Made by a program: the position numbers and the translations under genes. A model generated the notes under the pieces. It saw only the letters and a list, made by a program, of their open reading frames with translations, had not been told where the DNA came from and ran no database searches. A DNA stretch of 64,000 nt, taken from assembly GCA_010015655.1 (NCBI GenBank), contig ML976714.1, forward strand, positions 107,666-171,665. Direction: 5' to 3'. Source of the DNA: Bimuria novae-zelandiae CBS 107.79 (lineage: Eukaryota; Ascomycota; Dothideomycetes; Pleosporales; Didymosphaeriaceae). Below, piece after piece: positions 35,023-45,998 of this stretch (position 1 is its first letter; each line of letters starts with the position of its first letter).

Positions 35023-36698
35023 GACCCCTCGAGCGTAGCCGATCCATCGTTCGCTCCCTATCCTGCGCGGTTTAGCATTGTGTGAAGACCTCGGACACAC
35101 CTCATCGTCAGCAAAGGAAGTTCAGTTGACTCAGCGTTTAGATCTTGGAACTTATGGGCGTTATCTGGCATTCGGAGTTAGCGATTCGAGATACCACATC
35201 TAGTTTACTTCCTTTCTTCCTTCCCGCATGGTTAGATTAAAACAGAAGGCGCGTTGCAGCATTACGCGTCCCAACGCCCGCCTCGTTTCACAAGGCCGGC
35301 AGGTGCGCAGATTCTCCACAAAAAGTAGATGGTAGTGGGCGAGCATGCACGCGAGATAAAATCGACTCCACAATGGCGGGGTACTCATCTGTCACGGGAG
35401 GGCGGACGGCACATGCTCAATGCGAGATCGGATGCAGCACGGCCCGGTTTGACTACCGTAGAGTAACGTTAGCATGAGCCGGTGTTCGAGAAGACCTGGC
35501 AGGCTTGCACTCTTAGCTAAGAGTCAGGATGCTCGTCTTCAGTCACGTTTGAGTGGTGGAGAAGGGTTTACAAGGCCCCCTCCACACCTGCCCCCCTCGT
35601 ACTCAGTAGCTCAAAACCGAAGTTAACAGCAACCAAATTTTCATCCCGAACTTGCTCAAACTCCGCTCAGGATTCTGCCTCTCCAGCATAGATGCCTGTG
35701 CGCTCCACAGCGTCACTCTATTTTACGTAAGCGCTGTGTGAGAGGTCCGGCACTTACTCCCATCCCAAATAATACGAAGTTCATTTAATGGTTTCTCGGG
35801 ATGCGTACTTCTGCCCAGGCAGCACATTGTTAGCCCTTGTCGCCACCACCCACCATAAATATAGACTACCCATAGGATAAAAACAACAATCTCAGGGTCT
35901 CGTAAACCTGAGACACCGGCCTCACGCACGCATGCAGGCGATACCCCCCTCTAAGTAAGCGGGGCACCCGCCCTCCCCATTTACAGTAGAGTATCCGTGC
36001 ATGCAGACGTGGCTTTGCTGACACGGAGAGGGCAGGCGGGCGGTATCGCAACTTCGCATCGTTGGATATTGTAGCATAGCGAAGCATGGACGTGGATTTC
36101 CTTTGGGTTCGTTTGTGGTGAGATGCCCGAGTGGCGATTTTGGAGGCAGAGTTTTGTTTTGATTAGAGCCGAGTACGGTGTAGGTTTGCATAAGGTAGAG
36201 GACTGCCGCCGAGATGGCATGGTTATGTCATATTAGTCCCGAGTACTTTTCCCTTGTCAGGAATACATACTGCGTACTCAACCAGTGAGGGTTCCGTGAC
36301 ATACAGTAGCATGTTGTGCAGGCGTCGTGCAAAAGCGTGAGCCATCGTCATACGTCACACAAAACCCCAGCCCTGTACAGTACCACATGCACTTTGCTCA
36401 GGAACCCCAGGCCACGCATCTCATCTCATCCTCCGCTCAGGCCCACCGCTCGCGGTCCGACGGGTCGGTGTAAGCACAACGAATCCTTCCCAGCCCGAAG
36501 TAGACTGCTCCCTCCGTTCATTAAAAAAAGAAAAAAGTCTCCTCGTGAATGCCGTGCCGTGCGTCAAATCTGCGGGACATTGCAAGGGAAACGGGACGAA
36601 GGGAAATCCCCGGCTACCTACCAACCAATCTGTCTTGACGGTACGGTCAAAACACTGACTACACAACGAGGCGGGCGTCGCAGCACGTAACATCGCAA
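35023..36698. other. Gene-free stretch left of the Mutator-like element
   Basis: About 1.7 kb with normal base composition and no recognisable gene. Many stops and short opposed frames. It forms the left flank of the transposon insertion. Confidence 0.55.
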
Positions 36699-36707
36699 AG
36701 CAAAAGC

Positions 36708-36777
36708 GGGAATTGATAGGGGACCACCACTTTTACTAGTGGCACCACCCTGACTAAGCGTCAACATGACTAAGCCG
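36708..36777 (+). repeat. Left terminal inverted repeat of MULE
   Basis: Starts GGGAATTGATAGGGG directly after the 9-bp target duplication and ends near TAAGCCGC. Normal base composition, in contrast to the interior. Contains TGACTAAGC at two positions. Confidence 0.9.
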
Positions 36778-37669
36778 CTGGCTCCGTATAGCACCCTAGC
36801 ACCGACTGTTTATATTCCTGTCACTGCACACTCCACTAGGAATAATACTATTATAGAACCTCCTTTTAAATTAATTTACTTTAACTAAAAAGTACTTATT
36901 TCTTCTATATAATAATTTACTTTTAATTATAACTATATTTTTACAATTTAACACTTAACCGCGAACAAAAATATAGTATTAGGCTATAATTCTAGAAGGA
37001 AATACTGTAACTAAATTAATATATCTAATAGTTCTAAGTATAAAAAGACCTTAATATAATAAATTAGCTATTCTTTTTAGCTTTATAATACGCGCTACAG
37101 TAATAGAAGTTAAGATCTTAAGGTAAGAAACCTATAATATATATATAAAGCTAATAATTTAGTAGTATATCTATACGCGCGAAAATTTATAGTTAAATAA
37201 AAAGAAAAAATTACTTAACTATTTAGACTTAATATTAAACTATAAGCTATTAAAGCTATTTTATAAAATAAGAACTTGTTTACGCTCTTTACTTATCGCG
37301 ATATTTATAATATACGTATAGCTAAGCGTATTAAGTAATTAGGAGAGAGAATACTAGTAGAATACTTAATAAATTAACTTAAAAAAAGGAAATTAAGAAT
37401 ATAGACTATAATATAATAATAATAAATATATTATATTTCTTATATTCGCGCATAAAAGGTTAATTAAGTTTATTAATAAATATAGTATAGTTTTCTTCCT
37501 TAATTATATTTATAAAATAAACTAATACTGCATGTCTTTACTTTATCTTATTAGTATTACTTTAATAAATGCTAGCTTCTTAATTGCATTTTACTTTATA
37601 CAGAATAAATAAACTAAAAACTACTTATAAGCTTTATACTTTTTCTTTTTACTTTTTAAGCTACCTATT

Positions 37670-38110
37670 AAACCTCCTGTACTATATATAGACTAAGATA
37701 CTATACTTTTATTTATAATTAATAATAAATTCTCTTAGTTTCCGCATCTTCTTTATATATAGCATATTTATAAGAATATCTAAGTAAATTGTAAGGAGTT
37801 CTTAATAAATAAGAAATATAATAACTTTTTTAGCTACTGAATTAAGATTTATATCGCATATATAAAGGGACTCTATAAACAGGCTAAAAGCGAGGTAGAG
37901 GCGTTCCTGACAGATAAGTAACATATATTCCGCTACTTAAATAAGGCATAGCTTATACATTAAGAGAAATTTATAGTAGCATAGTCCTAACAGTAGCTAT
38001 ATCTAGGAAATGCTATAACCTTACAAGTAGAGGGAGTGCATGTCGCTATAAAGCACTAAATTATTAATTTTATAGCTAATATTTTATTCGTATTTAAGTT
38101 TATAGAGAAA
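37670..38110 (+). pseudogene. RIP-inactivated MULE transposase fragment
   Basis: A single reading frame (codons at positions 2 mod 3) keeps family-specific wording through many TAG/TAA stops. LLYI*HIYKNI*VNCKEFL near 37757-37805 corresponds to the LC-WHI-KN segment. EKFIVA followed by LYLGNAITLQVEGVHVAIKHY near 37963-38066 corresponds to the W..LGN..TSR.EG.H..LK segment of fungal MULE transposases. Stops sit where the family has Trp or Gln, as expected from TGG to TAG and CAA to TAA changes. Not functional. The rest of the transposase is too eroded to delimit. Confidence 0.8.
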
Positions 38111-38842
38111 AGTATTAAAGGGTAGCTTAATACTTTTACTATAATACTTACTTAGGATCGCATTTTTATTTTTATATTCCTTAATAAGACGCTTTTTATT
38201 AATATTATTTATAAGATTTTAAGACCCGCTATTATTCCACTAGTTTAGTAGTATAATAAGATTAAATTGCTATAAGAATAATTCTATTAGCCTAATATAT
38301 AAATATTTTTATTAAAATAATAGGATTGCCCTACTCTTATTAAATTTTAAATATATTAGACTTAAAATTAGCTATTAATCTTGAAAAAAATATACCTATT
38401 TTAGCAAGTTCAAAAGTCTTCTTTTCTATATAGGTACTAAATTATTTTATATTTTACTATATATTTTAATATTTTATTTCCTTTAGGCTAATTTTAGAAC
38501 CTTATTTTTTTATATTTATAAAGTAGAGCTATTCGCCCTTTCTAACCTTTTAAGGTAAAGTTAAGAAGAGGAGTCCTTTCTTAGTTAAGATTAAAAAAGC
38601 TAAGGCATTAGAAGGACTATTATAAAAAAGTAGCTTATTATAAAGATATAAGAAAATGCCTCTAACCTGTTTTAGTTACTATATAAAAGGTTATATAAGG
38701 ACTTAGTACCCTATAGGTCGTAGGTAAAGTAATTAATTTAATTAATTAATCTATAAAATTTTATTTTAAATATATCTAGTAACTACGTCTTTGCATATTA
38801 ACCCTTTATTTATATTATTAGGAGCGCGGTGTCGTGAGTTGG

Positions 38843-38913
38843 CGGCTTAGTCATGGTGACGCTTAGTCAGGGTGGTGCCACTAGTAAAAGTGGTGGTCCC
38901 CCTATCAATTCCC
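38843..38913 (-). repeat. Right terminal inverted repeat of MULE
   Basis: Reverse complement of the left repeat, with five instead of four G in the GATAGGGG run and one A/C difference in the CGTCAACATG segment. Abuts the second copy of AGCAAAAGC. Confidence 0.9.
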
Positions 38914-38922
38914 AGCAAAAGC

Positions 38923-39972
38923 CATGTTATGCTGCACCAGGCACGTACCGCCCCGCGCGCCGCGGCAGAATCGCTCGAAGCAGACTGGTCTCTCCGATTA
39001 GGGACTAAGCCATGCGGCGCCACTAACGTCACGGCGCGGGATCCAGCTCAAGCCCGCGACGAATGAGTGGGCGCCTACCTTCGCTTTCGGGCGGCGTGCG
39101 CTGCTCTCCTTCGCGAAGGTGATGTGCGTGCCGGACACAGCACGGGCACAATGACGATGACGCTGCGGCGTTACCACCTTCCCATGCCGCCTGAAACACG
39201 CTCTGCCGTCACTGCGTCTTTCACATTCCATAGGAGCGGGCTAACATGTGCCATAACCATTCTATTCTGTCCGTATCCCCGGGCCGGCTGCGTCATTTTG
39301 CTTGCCGCTTGACGCGACCTGAAATGGTGACAGAATCCCGTCTCTTGCTGCCTGAGCCTTCCTGACACGCCTATGATGTGGGAAGCTGACTCGCTAGTGG
39401 TAGGCGAGTGCTTTCCCGATGTTCCCCAAGCCGTAGTACTGTACAATGGTCATGCAACCGCCTCATGTCATAGATGAGTGCGATTCGAGCGAGAGTCTAA
39501 AACATTAAATGTGTAGAGCGAATGGATCGTAGCCAGTGTGACGGGACCATAGGTCGCATGTCGACGTAGCAGTCGAAGAAAATGAAACATGGAAATTTGA
39601 ACACGGAATGTTCCCCCCAAATGATATACTGTTACAACCGAACGACGAAAACCGCTCATGAAGGGTAATCGCAAAAACCAAAACACCGTAAAACGCCGTG
39701 ATGATCTCCCTGGATGGGTGCCAGTGGAGAGGGGGGGGGGGGGTACTAGGTATCTCAAAAAGCCGAAGTGCAGCGACTGATAGAAGAAGATTCGTGGCGT
39801 CTTTGGTCGTGAATCCAAACTAAAGGAACTCGACGTACTGTCTGAAGGCGCGACAGTGGATATCTCGAATGCACGGAGCAATGGAAGAGATCAACAGAGG
39901 GTAGAGGTAATGGGAAACTCCTGGTGGGCCAGATGGCAATCGATCATGTCAATCACTTAGTGATTGACACAT
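38923..39972. other. Gene-free stretch right of MULE
   Basis: 3' flank of the C2H2 regulator gene and right flank of the transposon. It contains a G homopolymer of about 13 at 39731-39743. The 137-codon minus-strand frame at 39881-39468 has no domain content and is considered untranslated or chance sequence. Confidence 0.5.
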
Positions 39973-41171
39973 TTAAGCGTCATCGGGTGACGGATGATCC
40001 TGGGCTTCGCCCTTATGTACTTTGCGATGCCGCCTCAAGTTCGATACAACTGAAAAATGGCGGCCGCAGCCTTCGACTTCGCACGCAAATGCTAAGATTG
40101 TATCAGTGAATCGTTCATCTTGTCACTTTGTTGCAACTTACGCTTCTCGCCAGTGTGGCTGTACATGTGGGTTTGCAGTGAGCTTGGGCGGGTGAATCTC
40201 TTGTCGCATATCTTGCACTTGTGCTTCTTCTGCGAGCTCGACGAGACCTTCGAGCTGAACTGACCCATCATAGATTGCGGCGCCGGAGGGATGTTGGCTC
40301 CCATAAGCGCATTCGGTCGTGGCAGTGTACGCGAATGCGTCAGATCGACAGATTCGGATGCAGAGCTATAGTCCGTCACGGACCCCTCGCCGCCATAGTA
40401 GTTCCCGCCATTGTAGCTGGCTCCCGAGATTGACGAGTGCGCAGAGTGTGTAGACGGGAATCCGTACGAGTCGGTCGAGCTCCGGGTGGATGCTTGAGCG
40501 CCGTAGATATTCCTCGGGGTGATATCAGACTGGCTCAAGGAAACCATACCCCGACTGGCGTCAAGCGCATCGCTGAAGCTGTTGCGCTGCGGTTGCGAAC
40601 TTAAACTGCTCAAGTCAACAAGTGAACTCTGGCGTTGACGCTGCATGTCCATGGCGCTGTCAAAATACGGTGCTGAGGGTACTGACGGATGAGAAGAACG
40701 ACGGGAGTTGTCCTGCGAGAAAGCGTAGGGGGCTCTTTCGGTGCTTCCATATTCCACCTGAGAGTAAGGAGCCGAGGTGGGTGCGTACGTGTTTGTGGTT
40801 GGAGCTGCAGAAGTACCATATCCACCACTGTAACTTCGCGATAACAGATCTTGCGACATATCTAGTAAGTTTTCTGCTGGAAGCGAACCATCCGGGAGAG
40901 CAATACCTGAGCCTAAAGATGGCGCTGTGACCGGCAATCCGTGGTACGGAATGGCAATGCTGGTAGGGCGCTGAATGGCTTGAGCCTGCGACGACGAGTG
41001 GTTCTCGAGACCAGAGGACACATTCGGTGCGATCGAGGTCTGGTACATTTGCTGCTGCGTACCCGCCGCCGACACCCACGGGTTCGTAAAGTGCGGTTGC
41101 GGGTAACGCAAAGGCTCGTAGCTCATCCCAGTGAGCTGGGATTGTTGACGGTTGTCGACTGCCATGGCCAT
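39973..41171 (-). CDS. C2H2 zinc-finger transcription factor, two fingers at C-terminus
   Basis: Two exons: 41171-40142 and 40091-39973 (complement), 382 residues. The 50-bp intron (GTAAGT..TAG) lies between the two fingers. Finger 1 is CKICDKRFTRPSSLQTHMYSH (C-x2-C-x12-H-x3-H) followed by TGEKP. Finger 2, after the intron, starts ACEVEGCGRHF and ends RRHRKVHK (C-x4-C spacing). Without the spliced exon the second finger is lost. Residues 1-310 are Ser/Gln/Tyr/Pro-rich and probably disordered, a typical activation region. Tandem fingers of this type occur in fungal regulators of development and metabolism; I cannot assign a target. The very long gene-free upstream region and likely long leader also fit a developmental regulator. 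Confidence 0.88.
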
Positions 41172-44100
41172 ACCGAGAACGACGCAGATGGTGATGGATC
41201 TCCCTTAAAGGCGAGGTGTTGGGGAGGTACAAACAGACAAAGTGAGAGCTATCGTGAACGCGTACGCAGCCCAGATAATCCAGCAGCTGAAACAAGACGG
41301 TTCGAGGGTCAAGCAACGTGGGGAGAGACGATCAGTGGTACGCAGCAATGGGATTTGCGGACCTTTTGAACTTGGCTTGATACTAGGGGCACCCGTGTAA
41401 AGGCTTTCTGCGACGAGTAATGATAAACGCTTCGGTATGCCGATCGCAGGACCAGTCGCGAGTAGGTGCCGTGGATATGGGCCACAGAGATTGGGACCTG
41501 CGATTGTAGATGACGGAGTGGCAGGCGCACGCGCGTTTCAAGTGCGGCGCAGACTGTGGAGAAGCAGACGACAGCTGGTGCAGGGACGGACCGACAGCGC
41601 TTGGGCGTGAATGAGGTCGAGCGGGAAACAAGGTTACTGGCTAGTGACAAGGACACCAGCAGCAAAGAAGAAAAGATGTTCAGTGGTCGATGTTGTATTG
41701 AGTATCGATTGACTGACGGCGGTGGAATACTAAGAGACGGTTGGGAATTGAGTGAGCTTTTGGGGGGCAGTGATGTTGATCAGCGGGCAGCAATTGGGAG
41801 CGCGCTGATTGTTAAATTCGGCTGCTTTGGTTTACGTCGTGTGGACCACAGCACTTCCATCATAGGCTGGCAGCCAAGGCAAAAGAGGGAGCAGGCTTGG
41901 TTCAAGCGCCACCCACGGACCCCGGACAATTGCAGGGGTAGGAACTGGCGCTGCTAGCTCGCCAGTTCTCGAGGCTGCTTTTAGGGTGCCTTAGCAGTGT
42001 GGGGAGCAGCGCTCTGCCGCTGTGCTTACGCTTGTTCTCAAGCGTATGTCACCGCATCGGAAACTAAGGCAGCCGGCGTCGACAAAAGGCGCAAAGGAAG
42101 CTCAAGGCCCGTCCAGTGAAGACACATGGTAGTGAGAGAGAGAGCGCGCGAGCGAGCGAGTCGTGGGCAGCCGTCGGTGCTGTCTTTCCGCCGCCGATAC
42201 AAGCATCATCATCACCGCAGGGGGAGGGCTTGGGCATGCCGCCAATCAGCATCAGGGCGGATGGGGTGCTTTTGTTTTGGCATGCACCTGCGACCCTGCA
42301 CGCGCTTTTCCTTTTACGCCGTCAAAGAAGTCGATGGTAGCCCATGCGGCCTAGCTCATCGACCTGAATACGGGTTTCAGCGGAAGCCGCATTCCCAAAG
42401 CGTGTGAAGCCAAGGGGATGTGAAGGAGCGGTAATTCTCCGGCCTCAGCGCTGATGGCTTCTGGGAGACCGTGCTCGATGTCTGATCGCGTACATGGGAA
42501 GTGGCCTGGGTGCGACGAAACCGCGCCTTGGAAGAGCTCCCAATAGTGGTTGATCGGGTGTTCTGGGATGCATGTATTCGGACCGCTGCTGCGAGCTGCG
42601 TAAAGCGACTTAGAGCCGTTGACCCTCGGCCCCATCCAAATCAGCCCTCCCCTGAACACTCGCCCTGTGCGCGCTGTCAAGCAATGGGCAAGCGTTTGAT
42701 CGCCGTCCATTTGCCATTCGAAGCCATGCAGTTTAGCTTAACCAGATTGTGGCCCTATACGAGGTCACGAGCGCGTAGGGAGGTAGTTGGTGAGGGAGGC
42801 CAGCGGTGCGCCCGACGCTCATGCTGTCGTGGTACCTGCCCTCGAAACAGCATTTCGCCCTTACACTAGCCTTGGGCTCCATGCAGCACAATTCCGCTGG
42901 ACCCCTAAACACCATGATATCAACCCGCTATGCCTGACGAGCAGCGAACCAGTGTCGCTGCGTTGCGAGCGCCGCGGTACGCGTCCCTGGCCCACGCCCA
43001 GACAGCATCGCAAACCTACTTCCGCAAGCAACCTCTCCGCTTTGGTTTTTCGCTCGAGCGTTTGTCACCCACCACATCTTTCTTGAGTCGTTTTAATTGG
43101 TGGCAAGACTCCGAATATGTCGGTCGGAATGCGTGTCCACGCTTGAGCAGAATGATACATTGCTAGCTGACAGCATTGAGTGAGAGTTGCGATGTCGTCA
43201 CTTGCATCCCTCTTCTGCCGGCGGAGGACTTGGCGTCTCCTTCGTCTCCAGCTTGTGTATGATTGGAGAAGCGCATAGGGTCGGAGACGGCCAAGTGGCT
43301 AGCATTACGGGTCCAACCGTTGCGCCGGTAGAAACCCTCGTCATCGTGCATCTCCCGCTCCCACCCCTGCTCAAGTTAAGCAGCTCGATATTGCAAGCCT
43401 CAAGCCATGACAAGCTTCCCCTCGAATGACGGCCCGTCTTTTGTGAGCGATTTGTGCTCCGTCGCTACACCTGCAGCGTGGCGTAAACTTCATGCAGTTG
43501 TGTGTATGCTAGCGGATGCGGACGCACTGTGGATCCCACTCCGCTGGTGGCGATATCGCGCGGCAGATGCCCTTCACCGCCATGGTCGCATGGGTAAACG
43601 GTTGAGGTATGGCTCCGTGCGTTGTCCCTTGAGCCCCTCCTGCCGCCGTGTATGCAGGGCCTCCAATGGTGGTGCATCGGTCATCCTGAGTGGCCTCGGT
43701 TGCCCGAGGCCTTGTGTAACATTGCTGAAATGGTGTATTGCCACCTCACAGCCTCTCGCGCCGTCAATCAAGGTTAGGGTCTGTAAAGAGAGTTGCATGC
43801 TTCTCTCAGTCGCCGAAGTGAACTTGTCACTTTGCATGTTCCGCCATAGCGTGAAGCGCCGTCACCAACGCCAACGCTACAGCACCAGTGCTCAAGTGAC
43901 TTGGCAGAATGTGCATCTTGCGGCTCGCGGGATGGAGCTCCTCCTCTAACCAGACGTGCCGTGGGCGTCCACCAAGATGTCCACTAAAAGTTCGACAGTC
44001 CCAGGTTAACCCGCTCGGCGCTCGATTGTGTGGACCCTGCATTCGCAAGCCCTAGATTGAACAGAAATTAGCCGCTCTCTCTGTAACCTCGTATACTCGG

Positions 44101-44246
44101 GCAAACTCAGGCGAGAGACACTAGCACACTTATTTCCGCGGGGGGGGGGGGTTTGCAGTGTGGAGAAGTGGACGGTTCATCGCCGTGTCACTATCTGATC
44201 CCTCCTGTGAACCAGGTATGTGGGTACGAGATGAGATTTTGAGATA
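41172..44246. promoter_or_regulatory. Large upstream region of the C2H2 gene
   Basis: About 3 kb without a supported gene. The segment just upstream of 41171 probably holds a long leader. Simple-sequence tracts occur at 42129-42162 (AGAGAGAGAGCGCGCGAGCGAGCGAG) and a G run of about 12 at 44140. The 180-codon ATG frame at 43407-43949 has no recognisable domain and mixed codon use; it is the least unlikely hidden gene here but is not supported. Confidence 0.45.
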
Positions 44247-45996
44247 CAAAGGGTAATCTCAATAAAGTCGGCCGTCATGTGACTTGCCAAGAAGCTAGCG
44301 CGTCACTAGCGGAACAGAGTCTCCGAGCCTCCGAGCCTCCGAGCCTCTAAGAGCTCTGTAGAGCGTCAACACCTACACTTCAACCTCACGTTTCTCACTC
44401 AATATGGCTTCAAATCCTGCCAAAAAAAGCTCTCGATTGCTTTCAGAAGCCCAGCTAGCTGCTATTGTCGTTCTCAGGACAAAATACAACCTCACTTTCC
44501 CAGAAATCGCCACTGATTTGGGTATAACTGACCACGCCTGTGGTAAGGCATTTCGACGCGTCAAAGGCGCCGCAAAGGGCGACTCACTGCAGGAATTGCT
44601 AGCTGCAACACCTACAGTCAAGCAGTCTCCTCCTGGCAGACCTGTAAAGGTACGCGATGGCTCTACGCTGAGCGCAAGACTACGGCATGACATCATCGTA
44701 TATGGCACCTACCGGGTGCATGACGCTGTCAGAGACCTCTGCGCAGAAGCTGGCATCACACTTAGTGAGAATACAGTCCATAACATTGCTAGGGAGCACC
44801 GCGACGAGCAGCACCTATACGCAATAACTCGCGGAGTACGACCTAAAAAACCGGCGCTCAGTAGCAACGACGAGGACCAGCGACTACAGTACTGTGCCTG
44901 GCTCAAGGCTGAATATAACCTACACTTTCCACGCATTATATTCGTCTGCTATGATGAGACCTCTAAGTCCATTGGCGGGAGCAATATACGTGGCGGAAAG
45001 CAGAGGATTTCAAGACCAGTTGGACAAGATAGTAACGTCTACGCACTGCCTGCAACGCTACCTAATTTCAGTCTTATGATCTGCGCTGCCACTTTAACTG
45101 ATACTACTTGCTCTTATTAACGCCCTTGCGTTGTTTGGGCTTAGGACGACGATGAGAGCCGCGAGGACCTTATACAACGCGTCTCCTACACAAATAATAT
45201 GGCAAAGGAGGCTCTTAAGGTTAAACGCTCTCGCGCGACTGTCGCTGGCACTAACGAGGAGCAGTAACTACGGGAAATTAACTGCAATATTGCCTATAAT
45301 AACAGTTAACGCCGAGCTACTAATAAGGCTGCTGGTAAGAAGGGTGGAGCTCTCCGCGCAGGTATCAAGAAACCTCTTACTGTTGAAAAGTTCTTTAAAA
45401 CAGAGGAGTTTGTATACAACGGAGGGAAGGGCATGAACGGCATCTGGTACGCAGAGAACATACTTAAGAAACACCTATTCCCTTATTACTGCGCTATACG
45501 CGATAATAACCCAGGCGCAGCTGTCTATTTAATTCAAGACAACGTTCGCCTACACTCACTAGGTCTCCGGTACTGCCAGCCAGAAATTGAAGCTCTAGGA
45601 ATCAAGTTTGGCCCTCAGCCTCCCAATTCACCCGACTTACACCCAATTGAGCGCTGTTTTGGGCGTCTAGAAGGTTTTTTGGCAAGTTACGAATGCCTAT
45701 CAAGTTCTAAGGAGGCCAAAAAGGCTGCAGAACAGTACATAAAGGAGGTCTGGCAAGGTGATGAGACACTCAGGCAGTATATGGCCGAAAAGCTTCATCC
45801 TACCTACTTTATGCGCGTTGCAGAGCTCTGCGAGGACGCAGGTGGCCAGAACAACTTTACAGCATAATTAGAACATCTTATTTGGGTGTATTTGCTTATA
45901 CTTTAGATGGAATCAAGATGCGCGACTTTTGAAGTTGCTACCCCTGCAGGAATCCCTGCTGCACGTGACGGCCGACTTTATTGAGATTACCCTTTG
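44247..45996 (+). mobile_element. Tc1/mariner-type transposon, lightly mutated
   Basis: A complete 1750-bp element. Inverted repeats of about 35 bp at 44247-44281 and 45962-45996 begin CAAAGGGTAATCTCAATAAA and differ at one base (T/C). A TA dinucleotide lies immediately outside both ends (44245-44246 and 45997-45998), the standard target duplication of the superfamily. One transposase frame fills the centre. A small CTCCGAGC tandem repeat (GAGCCTCC x3, near 44320-44346) sits between the left repeat and the ORF. Overall composition is normal, so this copy has been hit far more lightly than the two AT islands. Confidence 0.93.
44404..45867 (+). pseudogene. Tc1/mariner transposase, four in-frame stops
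   Basis: One continuous frame of 488 codons including the terminator (codons at positions 1 mod 3), broken only by stops at 45118 (TAA), 45142 (TAG), 45265 (TAA) and 45307 (TAA). All four can be explained by CAA/CAG to TAA/TAG changes, the RIP type. The N-terminal HTH region (LLSEAQLAAIVVLR..FPEIATDLGITDHACGKAFRR) and the first catalytic Asp (FVCYDETSK) come before the stops. The second Asp (YLIQDNVRLHS) and the last acidic residue (SPDLHPIERCF) come after, with 36 residues between them. The enzyme would cut and paste the element at TA sites but is not translatable as it stands. Confidence 0.9.
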
Positions 45997-45998
45997 TA

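Larger units (their letters stand above)
36708..38913 (+). mobile_element. Mutator-like DNA transposon (MULE), RIP-degraded
   Basis: A 2.2-kb element bounded by long terminal inverted repeats at 36708-36777 and 38843-38913. These match over about 70 bp with one substitution, one indel and a few end differences. It is flanked by a perfect 9-bp direct repeat AGCAAAAGC at 36699-36707 and 38914-38922, the target-site length usual for Mutator elements. Between the TIRs (about 36841-38822) the sequence is overwhelmingly A+T with almost no ORFs, as expected after RIP. A recognisable MULE transposase relic is embedded on the + strand. Each TIR contains TGACTAAGC twice, a possible transposase-binding repeat. 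Confidence 0.9.

Noticed and set aside
36708..38913. hAT-type classification of the element at 36.7 kb
   Set aside because: The target duplication is 9 bp, not 8; the TIRs are about 70 bp; and the relic shows MULE motifs.
39468..39881. 137-codon minus frame downstream of the C2H2 gene
   Set aside because: Probable 3' flank; spans a G13 homopolymer and has no domain.
43407..43949. 180-codon ATG frame upstream of the Tc1 element
   Set aside because: No recognisable domain, and amino-acid composition typical of chance frames (Cys/Arg/Ser/Leu-rich).
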